Assembly (NCBI RefSeq): GCF_028368935.1
Contig: NZ_JAQNDK010000002.1
Coordinates: 1,364,001 to 1,428,000, forward strand
Length of the DNA stretch: 64,000 nt
DNA from: Sorangium aterium
GTDB taxonomy: Bacteria > Myxococcota_A > Polyangia > Polyangiales > Polyangiaceae
Reading direction: 5' to 3'
Positions 56,951 through 64,000 of this stretch are shown here, in pieces; position 1 is the stretch's first letter, and each line of letters begins with the position of its first letter. Below the pieces are notes generated by a model. That model saw nothing but the letters and a program-made list of their open reading frames with translations, made no database searches and had not been told where the DNA came from. The position numbers and the translations under genes are program-made.

Positions 56951-59900
56951 TCACACCCTGAGCACCACCCCTCTCGCCCTCTCGCCCGTCGCCTCCGCGA
57001 TCGCCTGCACGTAGAGCCGCACCTGCGCCTCCTGCGCCGCGTGCGCCGTGCCCGCGTCGGAGCCGGTCTTGAAATCGACCACGGTCCAGATCCCCACGTC
57101 GCCCACGCTCTCGCGGAACGAGAGGTCGACGATGCCCTCGGCGATCGTCCCGTCCTCGAGCCGCAGGAGCAGCGGCGTCTCCCGCTCGCACGCGCCGCGC
57201 GCGGCGCTCTCCGCTGCGCGCCGGAGCAGCGGGTGCTCGAGCGCCGCGACCGCCGCCGCGACCGCCGCGTCGAGCTCCTCGGCCGGCGCCCCGAGCAGCC
57301 TCGCCTGCGCCGCCGCCACCGTCCTTACCTCGTCCTCGCCCGCCCGGAGATCCACCTCGGCCAGCACCGCGTGCACAAGCGTCCCGAACCGCTTGCCGTA
57401 GGGCCGGCCCTCGCGCGCGATCTCCGTTTGCTCGAACGAGATCACCGGCAACGCGTCCGCCCTCTCCCCGCGCGCCGCCCCGCCGCCGCTCCGCTGCGCG
57501 GCCGCCGTCCCCGCTCCGGCCGCCGCCGCTGCCGCCTCCGCCGCCTCGTGGCTGATCTCCGTCGCCGTCTTCACGCGGACAGCCGCCATCGAGCCGTCCA
57601 CGATCGCCCGCTGCCGCGCCTCCTGCCATGCCTCGTGCCCGCGCTGCCCGAGCTCTCCTCCGAGCACGGCGCTCGCGGTCGCCCCGCTGCTCCCCAGGAC
57701 CCCGGCGCCGCTCGCTGGCCCGGCGCTCGCCGCCGCCACGCCCGCCCCGGCGCCGCCCGCGTCCGCCTGCAGGATCCGCTGCTGTCGCAGCCCCGCCTCC
57801 GGCTCGCGATCCAGGTCGAGCGCCCCCGGATCCCACCACACCACGCGGTGCGATCCGGCCATCGGCGCGTGCTCCCCCGGCGCGACCGCGTCCCGCTCGT
57901 CGGCCTCGCACCGCGCCGGGCGCTCCAGCACCGTGTCGGTCCCGAACGGAGGGCAGCCGAGATCTTCACAGCGCCGAGGGCTCCGCCGCTCGCGCGGCGC
58001 CGGGTAGAGCACGGGGTGCAGCACGTCGAGCCAGCCGTCGCTCGTGCCGTCGCCCGGGCGCGCGTCGCCCACCGCGGGCACGACCAAGAGCTCGCGCGCA
58101 CGCGTCGCCGCGACGTACGCGAGCCGCACCGCCTCCTCGCGATCGCGGCGCAGCACCTCGTCGCGGCGCTCGACGAGCTCCGCGGGCACGCAGCCGGCGA
58201 TCGGCTCCGCCCACAGGCCGAGCTCCGGATCGACGTGTCGGGACGGGAGCTGGTGCGCCGCCGGCGACGCCGGATCCGCCAGGATCACCACCGGGAACTC
58301 GAGCCCCTTGGCCCGGTGCACCGTCATGATCCGCACCCCCTCCGTCCCCTCCTCGACGACCGGCGCCTCCGCGACCTCGCCCCGCTCGGCGTCCAGCTCG
58401 AGCCGCTCCACGAACGCGCGGAACGACGTCGCGCCGGCCGCCTCGAAGCGCCGCCCGAGATCCATCACCCGCAGGACGTTCGCGAGCGCTTGCTCCCCCG
58501 TCGGCCAGATCGCGATGCCCGCGTGCGCGCGCGTCTCGTCGAGGAGCCCGCCGATGGTGTCCGCGATCGGCCGCCGGTTGCGCTCGCGGTGCAGCCTGCC
58601 GAGCACCGCGAGCGCCTCCGCGACCTCCCGGAGCGGCCGCGCCCCGCCCTCCACCGCGAGATCGAGCGCGCCGTCGTCCGGCGGTCGAAACAGCGGGTGC
58701 AAGCGCCGGAACCGATCGCGGTAGAGCAGGAGCACGTCGTCCGTCAGCGCGAAGAGGGGCCCGCGCAGCGTCGCGTAGACGCTGAGCTCGTCGTCCGGCC
58801 ACTCGATCGCGAGCAGCGCGCTCCGCACCGCCATCACCTCCTCGCGATCGTGGAACGACCGCCCGCCCACCAGCACGTGCGGGATCCGCCGCGCCTCGAG
58901 CGCCCGCACGTAGGCGCGGGTCGCGTCCTCGCCGAACGTCTGGAAGCGCTTGAACAAAAGGCAGATGTGCCGCGCCTCGAGCGGCACCCGCTGGCCAGGG
59001 CGCTCGCGCTCCGTCACCGTCCAGCGCCGCGCGCCGCCACCGTCCAGCGCCGCGCCGCCGTGGATGAGGTGGTGGACGAAGGCGCCCACCGCGTCCGGGA
59101 TCGACTGCCGCACCCGGAAATCGGAGATCTTGCCGAAGTCGCCGTAAGGCCGCGGCACCGGGAGCGCGATGACCGTCGGCTGCTCCGGCGGATCGTCCCG
59201 GAACCGCTCGAGCGCGACGTACCGCGCCTGGGTCGCCGCGCGCTCGCCCTCGGCGGCGCCTCCCTGCATCAGGGGGGCGAACGCCGCGTTGACGGCCTCC
59301 TGGATCGACGGGGCGCTGCGGAAGCTCGTCGACAGGTACAGCACGCTCGCGCCGCACGCGACGAGCCGGGCCTTGGTCGCCTCGTAGAGCGCGACCTCGG
59401 CGCGGCGGAAGCGGTAGATCGACTGCTTCGGATCGCCGACGACGAAGAGCTTGCCGGGCACCGGGCGCGCCCGCGTCCAGTCGGTCTCGGAGAGGTCGTC
59501 GGCCGCGAGCAGGAGCAGGATCTCCGCCTGGAGCGGGTCGGTGTCCTGGAACTCGTCGACGAAGAGGTGCGAGAAGCGGAGGTTCAGCTCCTCGCGCACG
59601 CCGCGGCTCGATCGGAGGAGGTCCCGGGCGCAGAGGAGCAGGTCTAGGAAGTCGAGCTTGCCGGCGCGGGCCTTGAGCGCGTCGTACGCCTCGATCGGCG
59701 GCCGGAGCTCGCGCGAGAGGCACGCCGCGAGATCGGCGCTCGCGGCCGTCAGCACGGCGTCGAGCTCGACCTTCACGCGGTCGCGCTGCGCGAGCACCTC
59801 GGCGCGCATGAGATCCCCGCCGAACGCCTTGCCGGTGCCCCTCCAGCGCCATTCCTTCCAGCGCGCGACGTCGCCGAGCTCGGCCTCCAGGCCGTCGTGG

Positions 59901-60703
59901 TCGCGCCCGCCCGTCACCTCCTCGCGGCGGCGGAGCTCCGCGAGGTAGCGGTCGAGGTTCCGGAGGCTCTGCGCGAGGTAGTCGCCCTCCCGGTCGGCCT
60001 CGGCGCCCAGGCCGGCGAGCGCCGCGAGGCGGTCCAGGATCTCGTCGATGGCGCGCTCGCGGTCGAACGGGTCGCGCCGCCAGGGGCGCGTGAAGTCGCG
60101 GTGCTCGGCGAGCTTGAACGCCGCGCTCCGGAGCAGGTCGCGCGGGCCCTGCGCGCCGTCGCGCGGGCGCCGGCGCAGGATCCGGCGCACGCCCTCGGGC
60201 GGGTCGTTCAGGGTGCGCTGGAACCAGGCGTCGAAGGCCTGATCGAAGAGCGCCTCGGCCTGATCCGCGGCCGCGACCTGGAACAGCGGGTCGACGCGCG
60301 CCTCGACCGGCCACTCGCGCAGGAGGTCGGCGCAGAAGGAGTGGATGGTCCCGATGCGCGCCGCCTCCAGGTGCGCGAGCGCCTCGTCGAGCCGCGCGCG
60401 CTCCGCGGGGCCGGCGCTCGGGTCGCTGCGCGCCCGCTCGATCTCGGCCCGGAGGCGCAGCTTCATCTCGCCGGCCGCCTTCTCCGTGAAGGTCACCGCG
60501 ACGATCCGATCGAGCGTCCCGCCGCCCTCCTCGGGCGCCCTCCGCAGCACGGCGACGATCCGCGACACGAGCGCGGTGGTCTTGCCGGTGCCCGCGGCGG
60601 CCTCGACGACGAGCGTCGTCCGCAGATCGTCGCGGATGCGGCGGCGAGCGGGCTCGTCCGCGAGCACCCGCGCGCCGCGCGGCCGGACCGCGTCGGCGTT
60701 CAC
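56951..60703 (-). CDS. AddA-like UvrD-family helicase with C-terminal PD-(D/E)XK nuclease
   Basis: 1250 residues from GTG 60703. Walker A AAAGTGKTT (35-43), motif Ia TFTEKAAGEM, DEFQDTDPLQAEIL (motif II), GDPKQSIYRFRRAE (motif III), and VRIMTVHRAKGLEFPVVIL (motif V) define superfamily 1A. After a low-complexity Ala/Gly/Ser insert (about 1010-1090) comes the nuclease: GIVDLSF...WTVVDFKTG with the D/DxK triad and QVRLYVQA (Gln motif). This is the AddA subunit layout, which processes double-strand breaks for RecA repair. No AddB-like gene is adjacent, so its partner, if any, is elsewhere. Its last 140 bases are duplicated at 55650-55790. Confidence 0.93.
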   Translation of the reverse strand: MNADAVRPRGARVLADEPARRRIRDDLRTTLVVEAAAGTGKTTALVSRIVAVLRRAPEEGGGTLDRIVAVTFTEKAAGEMKLRLRAEIERARSDPSAGPAERARLDEALAHLEAARIGTIHSFCADLLREWPVEARVDPLFQVAAADQAEALFDQAFDAWFQRTLNDPPEGVRRILRRRPRDGAQGPRDLLRSAAFKLAEHRDFTRPWRRDPFDRERAIDEILDRLAALAGLGAEADREGDYLAQSLRNLDRYLAELRRREEVTGGRDHDGLEAELGDVARWKEWRWRGTGKAFGGDLMRAEVLAQRDRVKVELDAVLTAASADLAACLSRELRPPIEAYDALKARAGKLDFLDLLLCARDLLRSSRGVREELNLRFSHLFVDEFQDTDPLQAEILLLLAADDLSETDWTRARPVPGKLFVVGDPKQSIYRFRRAEVALYEATKARLVACGASVLYLSTSFRSAPSIQEAVNAAFAPLMQGGAAEGERAATQARYVALERFRDDPPEQPTVIALPVPRPYGDFGKISDFRVRQSIPDAVGAFVHHLIHGGAALDGGGARRWTVTERERPGQRVPLEARHICLLFKRFQTFGEDATRAYVRALEARRIPHVLVGGRSFHDREEVMAVRSALLAIEWPDDELSVYATLRGPLFALTDDVLLLYRDRFRRLHPLFRPPDDGALDLAVEGGARPLREVAEALAVLGRLHRERNRRPIADTIGGLLDETRAHAGIAIWPTGEQALANVLRVMDLGRRFEAAGATSFRAFVERLELDAERGEVAEAPVVEEGTEGVRIMTVHRAKGLEFPVVILADPASPAAHQLPSRHVDPELGLWAEPIAGCVPAELVERRDEVLRRDREEAVRLAYVAATRARELLVVPAVGDARPGDGTSDGWLDVLHPVLYPAPRERRSPRRCEDLGCPPFGTDTVLERPARCEADERDAVAPGEHAPMAGSHRVVWWDPGALDLDREPEAGLRQQRILQADAGGAGAGVAAASAGPASGAGVLGSSGATASAVLGGELGQRGHEAWQEARQRAIVDGSMAAVRVKTATEISHEAAEAAAAAAGAGTAAAQRSGGGAARGERADALPVISFEQTEIAREGRPYGKRFGTLVHAVLAEVDLRAGEDEVRTVAAAQARLLGAPAEELDAAVAAAVAALEHPLLRRAAESAARGACERETPLLLRLEDGTIAEGIVDLSFRESVGDVGIWTVVDFKTGSDAGTAHAAQEAQVRLYVQAIAEATGERARGVVLRV

Positions 60704-60953
60704 GCGCGCCTCCGCGCGGGCTCGAGGCGCTGCCCGCGGGCGCGCGGCTGGAGCGCGCCGGCCAGGCTCGGGGAGGGGAGGGGGACGTGCCGCACTGGGT
60801 CGCGTGTGGAGGCTGTCGGGGGGAGTAAGGTGGCTCAGATCGGCGTGGAAGGAAACGCTGCCGTGCCCGGCGGAAGGCGCTCCGTTTTCCGTACGGGCTC
60901 ATGTAGCCCCGAAGCGTGGATGTTCTTGTGCTAGCAGCAGGGAGAGCTGATCC

Positions 60954-61901
60954 ATGCGCCTCGAGTCGATGAGCCCTGGAGCGCGGTGGGCGTACGCGCT
61001 CAAGCCCGCGAGCTGGCCCAAGGTGCTCGTCCCGGCCGTATACGGGCACGCGGTGGGCGCGGCCGTCGCCGGCCGGCTGTCCGCAGGGGCCCTGGCCTTC
61101 GGCGCGCTGTGGATGATGGCCGACGTCGCCTTCGTCGTGCTCCTGAACGACTGGGGCGATCGCGAGGTGGACGCCCTCAAGCGACGCATGTTCCCGGACG
61201 GCTGCTCGCCGAAGACCATCCCGGACGGCATCCTTCCCGCCAGCGCCCTCCTGCTCGCCGGGCTCGGGGCCGGCGTCGCCGCGTTGCTCATGGCCTGGGG
61301 TGCCGGTATCGCGCTCGATCGCCCGCTGCTGCTCCCCCTGGCCGCGCTCGGCCAGCTCGTCTTCATCGCCTATACGTTGCCGCCGATCCGGCTCAACTAC
61401 CGCGGCGGCGGCGAGCTCCTCGAGATGGCCGGCGTCGGCGGCGTGCTCCCCGCGCTGCACGCGTATGCCCAGTGCGGCGCGCTGGCGCCGGCGTGGCTCG
61501 TCGCGCTCCTGCCCGGGTTGCTCGTGCTCGCGCTGGCGAGCGCGCTGGCCAGCGGGCTGTCCGACGAGCAGAGCGACCGCGCCGGCGGCAAGCGCACCGT
61601 GGCCACGCTGCTCGGCAATGCGGCCACGCGCCGGGCCACCGAGGCCCTCGCCGGCCTCGGCCCGCTCCTCTGGCTCGCGGCGTCCCTCCTCGCCGAAGAC
61701 GCGCCGCCTCCCTGGTCGGTCGCGCCGGCGGCGGCCGTGGCGCTCTTCTTCCGGGCGCGGCTCCTCGAGAAGAGCCCCGAGGCGGTGACGAACGCCTTCG
61801 CCGCGCAGGCGGCCTACAAGCGCGAGCTCCACCGCGCGATTCAGTGGGGGATCGTCGCCCTGTCGGCGGCCGTGCTCGCCGCCGGGGGAGGGCCGGCATG
61901 A
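60954..61901 (+). CDS. UbiA-family prenyltransferase (first of two)
   Basis: 315 residues, about eight membrane helices; ATG 60954 with AGGGAGAG upstream. Both Asp-rich motifs of the UbiA family are present: NDWGDREVD (Asn65-Asp66-x2-Asp69-x3-Asp73) and DEQSDRAGGKRT (204-215), which bind Mg-prenyl diphosphate. Also RLNYRGGGELLEMAGVGGVL, shared with the second UbiA gene. It would transfer an isoprenoid chain to an acceptor in the membrane. Acceptor unknown. Stop overlaps the next start (ATGA). Confidence 0.93.
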   Translation: MRLESMSPGARWAYALKPASWPKVLVPAVYGHAVGAAVAGRLSAGALAFGALWMMADVAFVVLLNDWGDREVDALKRRMFPDGCSPKTIPDGILPASALLLAGLGAGVAALLMAWGAGIALDRPLLLPLAALGQLVFIAYTLPPIRLNYRGGGELLEMAGVGGVLPALHAYAQCGALAPAWLVALLPGLLVLALASALASGLSDEQSDRAGGKRTVATLLGNAATRRATEALAGLGPLLWLAASLLAEDAPPPWSVAPAAAVALFFRARLLEKSPEAVTNAFAAQAAYKRELHRAIQWGIVALSAAVLAAGGGPA

Positions 61902-62632
61902 CGGGCATCGCGGTCATCCCTCCGGAGGAGCGCGACGCGCTCGCGCGCCTCACGCCCCTGCAGGGCGCGCGGGCCTCGGTCGCGCCGGGCCGGCCGTGCG
62001 CGCCCACCCCCGTCGCCCTGGTCGAGCAGATCGTGAGCGGCAGCGAGGACGCCGAGCGGGCGCGCGCCTTCGCCCGCGGGCTCGGCGAGATCATCTGCGC
62101 GGTCGCCGACAACTTCCCCGACAACATCTTCTGGGATCTCGACTACCTGGCCTGCTGCCTGTGGCAGGCCGGGAGCGCGCCCGCGATCGGCGACTTCGCC
62201 CGCCGCGTGGTGTCGCTCTGCCTGGGCTTCGGCAACAAGTCGAAGCTGCGCTTCCGCTACGCGCACGACTTCCTCTACGGCTACGACTGGGCTCGCTGGG
62301 TGATGCGCAAGCCGGACGAGCGCGCGGGCATCGGGCCCTTCGACGTCTCGTTCTTCGATTACCTCGACGGCCGGCAGAGGACGCTCATCGAGCTCGTGGC
62401 CAGCAACGATCGCAAGTACTCCCAGCTGAACGGCCGGGAGTACCGCAACCCCTTCTCGTTCATCCGCGAGCCGCCCGAGGAGTCGCAGCTCCACTGCCTG
62501 CTCGCCCAGGTCGACCTGATCCCGCTCAAGGCCTGGCGCCTCGACGGCGAGCGCCGCTGGGACCTCCCCTTCACCGATCTGCGCGCCAAGCTGGCCGATC
62601 GCCTCGGCCTGTCGCGGGGCGAGGGGCGATGA
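61898..62632 (+). CDS. Hypothetical protein between two UbiA genes
   Basis: 244 residues, soluble, not recognised. Start ATG 61898 overlaps the UbiA stop; its own stop overlaps the next UbiA start, so the three are coupled. Conserved-looking segments: CAVADNFPDNIFWDLDYLAC, KLRFRYAHDFLYGYDWARWV and YRNPFSFIREPPEESQLHCL. Aromatic and acidic content suggests an enzyme or a lipid-binding partner. No known motif. It probably acts with the prenyltransferases on the same lipid. Confidence 0.82.
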   Translation: MTGIAVIPPEERDALARLTPLQGARASVAPGRPCAPTPVALVEQIVSGSEDAERARAFARGLGEIICAVADNFPDNIFWDLDYLACCLWQAGSAPAIGDFARRVVSLCLGFGNKSKLRFRYAHDFLYGYDWARWVMRKPDERAGIGPFDVSFFDYLDGRQRTLIELVASNDRKYSQLNGREYRNPFSFIREPPEESQLHCLLAQVDLIPLKAWRLDGERRWDLPFTDLRAKLADRLGLSRGEGR

Positions 62633-63546
62633 GCGCCCGGCCGGGCGCGCTTCGAGCGTGGCTCGATGCGTCGCGGCTGGCCTCGCAGCCGAGCATCGCG
62701 CTCCCGCTGCTGCTCGGGCAGCTCGTCGGCGCGCAGGCGGCCGGCCGACCGCTCGACCTGGGGACGCTCGCGGCGGTCCAGCTGTTCGGCCTGCTGGACC
62801 AGCTCTTCATCGTCTACGCGAACGACGTCGCCGATCGGGAGACCGATCGCCGCAACAGGACCGCCACGCCCTTCTCGGGCGGCTCGCGCGTGCTCGTCGA
62901 GGGGCGCCTCTCGCCCCGCGCGCTCGGCGCGGCGGCCGCCGTGTGCGCCGCGGCGCTCGTGGCCGTCTCCGCGGCGCTCGCCGCGGCGCTGGCGACCGCC
63001 GCAGCGCCGCTCCTCGTGCTCCTCGCGATCGCGGCGCTCCTGCTCCTCTGGGCCTACAGCTACCCGCCGCTTCGCCTGTCGTACCGCGGCGGCGGGGAGC
63101 TGCTCCAGATGGTCGGCGTCGGCGCGGTCCTGCCGCTCTACGGTTACATCGCCCAGGGGGGCGACCCCGCGCGTTTTCCCTTCGCGCTGCTCGCGTTCCT
63201 GCTGCCGAGCCACCTCGGCTGCGCGATCGCCACCGCGCTCCCGGACGAGCCCTCGGATCGCGAGAGCGGCAAGCGGACGCTGCCGGTGCGCGTGGGCGGA
63301 GAGCGCGCGGCTCGGTGGGTGGTCCTCCTGAACGGGCTCTCGCTCCTGCTCGCGCCGGTCGGCCTGGGCGCCGTGGGCCTGCGCCCGGGGGCGGGCCTGC
63401 TCGCGCCGGCGGCGGCGGCGCTCGTCGTGCTGCTGGCCCGCCCGGCGCCGCCGGGCTCGCGCCTGCTGCTGGTCCGGGTCGCGGCGGCGGGCGCGGCGAC
63501 GCTGGCGCTGGTCGGCTCGACCGCCATCGCGCTCGCAGCGCGCTGA
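62629..63546 (+). CDS. UbiA-family prenyltransferase (second of two)
   Basis: 305 residues, about eight membrane helices. Motifs NDVADRETDRRN (Asn65, Asp66, Asp69, Asp73, the same positions as in the first UbiA) and DEPSDRESGKRT, plus LSYRGGGELLQMVGVGAVLP. The shared positions and the RGGGELL phrase show the two are paralogs within one pathway. Start overlaps the preceding stop. Followed by a cyclase-like gene 14 bases on. Confidence 0.93.
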   Translation: MSARPGALRAWLDASRLASQPSIALPLLLGQLVGAQAAGRPLDLGTLAAVQLFGLLDQLFIVYANDVADRETDRRNRTATPFSGGSRVLVEGRLSPRALGAAAAVCAAALVAVSAALAAALATAAAPLLVLLAIAALLLLWAYSYPPLRLSYRGGGELLQMVGVGAVLPLYGYIAQGGDPARFPFALLAFLLPSHLGCAIATALPDEPSDRESGKRTLPVRVGGERAARWVVLLNGLSLLLAPVGLGAVGLRPGAGLLAPAAAALVVLLARPAPPGSRLLLVRVAAAGAATLALVGSTAIALAAR

Positions 63547-63560
63547 GGGGCGAGGGCGCG

Positions 63561-64000
63561 ATGTCGCACGAGTTCCTGCTGCTCTCGTTGCTCTTCCTCG
63601 TGCCAGGGGGCGTCATCTGGCTCGCGCGCCCGGATCTGCGCCCCCTGATGAAGCGGATGGCGCTCGCCTCGCTGCCGTTCGCGGCGGCCGAGCGGCTGTT
63701 CTACCCGAGGTACTGGGCCCCGAAGTTCCTGTTCGACCTGGCCGATCGGATCGGGTTCGGCATCGAGGACGTGCTGTTCGTCGTCGGGCTCAGCGGATTC
63801 TCCTCGACCGTCTATGCCGTGGTGTTCCGCCGCGCGCCCGTGCCCTGCGCGGCGCGGGGGGCGCGGCCGTGGCGGCGGGCGGCGGCGGCGATCGCGCTCG
63901 TGCTCGCGGTGGCCGGGGCGCTGCTCGCGGCGGGGGTGCCCGTGCTCTATGCGTCGGTGACGGCGATGGTGGCGGTCGCCGCGGCGCTCGGCGCGGCGCG
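63561..64000 (+). CDS. Lycopene-cyclase-domain-like membrane protein, 3' end outside window
   Basis: At least 146 residues from ATG 63561 (GAGGGGCGAGGG upstream), open at the right edge. Membrane helices with LFYPRYWAPKFLFDLADRIG and FGIEDVLFVVGLSGFSSTVY between them, which recall the CrtY-c/d type lycopene cyclase domain (conserved P..LF..iEd..F). The assignment is from pattern memory and is only moderate. Being directly behind two UbiA genes, it most likely acts on an isoprenoid. Confidence 0.65.
   Translation, partial: MSHEFLLLSLLFLVPGGVIWLARPDLRPLMKRMALASLPFAAAERLFYPRYWAPKFLFDLADRIGFGIEDVLFVVGLSGFSSTVYAVVFRRAPVPCAARGARPWRRAAAAIALVLAVAGALLAAGVPVLYASVTAMVAVAAALGAA

Noticed and set aside
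57041-59647. An 868-codon plus-strand frame
   Set aside because: Antisense to the helicase-nuclease gene; Arg-rich, no motif, no ribosome site.

Overview
The window is about 70 percent or more G+C, has no rRNA or tRNA, and looks like a chromosomal segment of a large-genome myxobacterium, most likely Polyangiales (Sorangium-like). The reasons are Ser/Thr protein kinases paired with TPR/PEGA-type membrane proteins, MYXO-CTERM-like C-termini, thrombospondin type 3 (TSP3) surface proteins, GG/SS-rich lipoproteins, a CBM3 cellulose-binding lipoprotein, and frequent GTG/TTG starts. This placement is inference; no database was searched.

Layout. 1-9.8 kb: a bifunctional class A penicillin-binding protein cut by the left edge, a decayed PhoX fragment, a small helical protein, a kinase/TPR pair, an M14 carboxypeptidase, and a GNAT-PlsC-ureohydrolase run. 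10-15.4 kb: an SDR, a fadI-fadJ beta-oxidation operon and two small lipoproteins, with large inverted repeats between them. 15.6-26.9 kb: a GCS2-CBS fusion enzyme, envelope proteins, a GT-C-like membrane protein, a secreted TIM-barrel protein with an altered catalytic motif, and a 1110-residue modular secreted amidohydrolase. 27-33 kb: a second kinase/TPR operon that also carries a beta-propeller lipoprotein, then a double cNMP-domain protein. 33-42 kb: dienelactone hydrolase, an aminotransferase, the CBM3 lipoprotein, an SRPBCC protein, an FAD monooxygenase-TetR operon with a visible operator/promoter, and Hsp33. 42-48 kb: an operon for an OmpA-family porin-like protein and a 1417-residue TSP3/MYXO-CTERM protein. 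48-55 kb: Fe/Mn superoxide dismutase, GNAT proteins, and an argF'/NAGS-kinase pair that implies arginine synthesis through acetylcitrulline, followed by a structured RNA with a terminator. 55-61 kb: a segmental duplication of a lipoprotein gene together with the 3' end of an AddA-like helicase-nuclease, then the intact copies. 61-64 kb: four tightly packed genes (UbiA, unknown, UbiA, lycopene-cyclase-like) running off the right edge.

Themes. The window is dominated by cell-envelope and surface functions. Two kinase/PEGA-TPR modules share the same architecture and look like one duplicated signalling system. The most promising little-described items are the UbiA-X-UbiA-cyclase cassette, the kinase/TPR modules, the modular amidohydrolase and the structured RNA near 52.9 kb. 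Intergenic regions are rich in short tandem and inverted repeats (periods of 20, 22, 32 and 32-33 bp; perfect 12 and 28 bp inverted arms). No CRISPR array, prophage, transposase gene or replication origin was seen.
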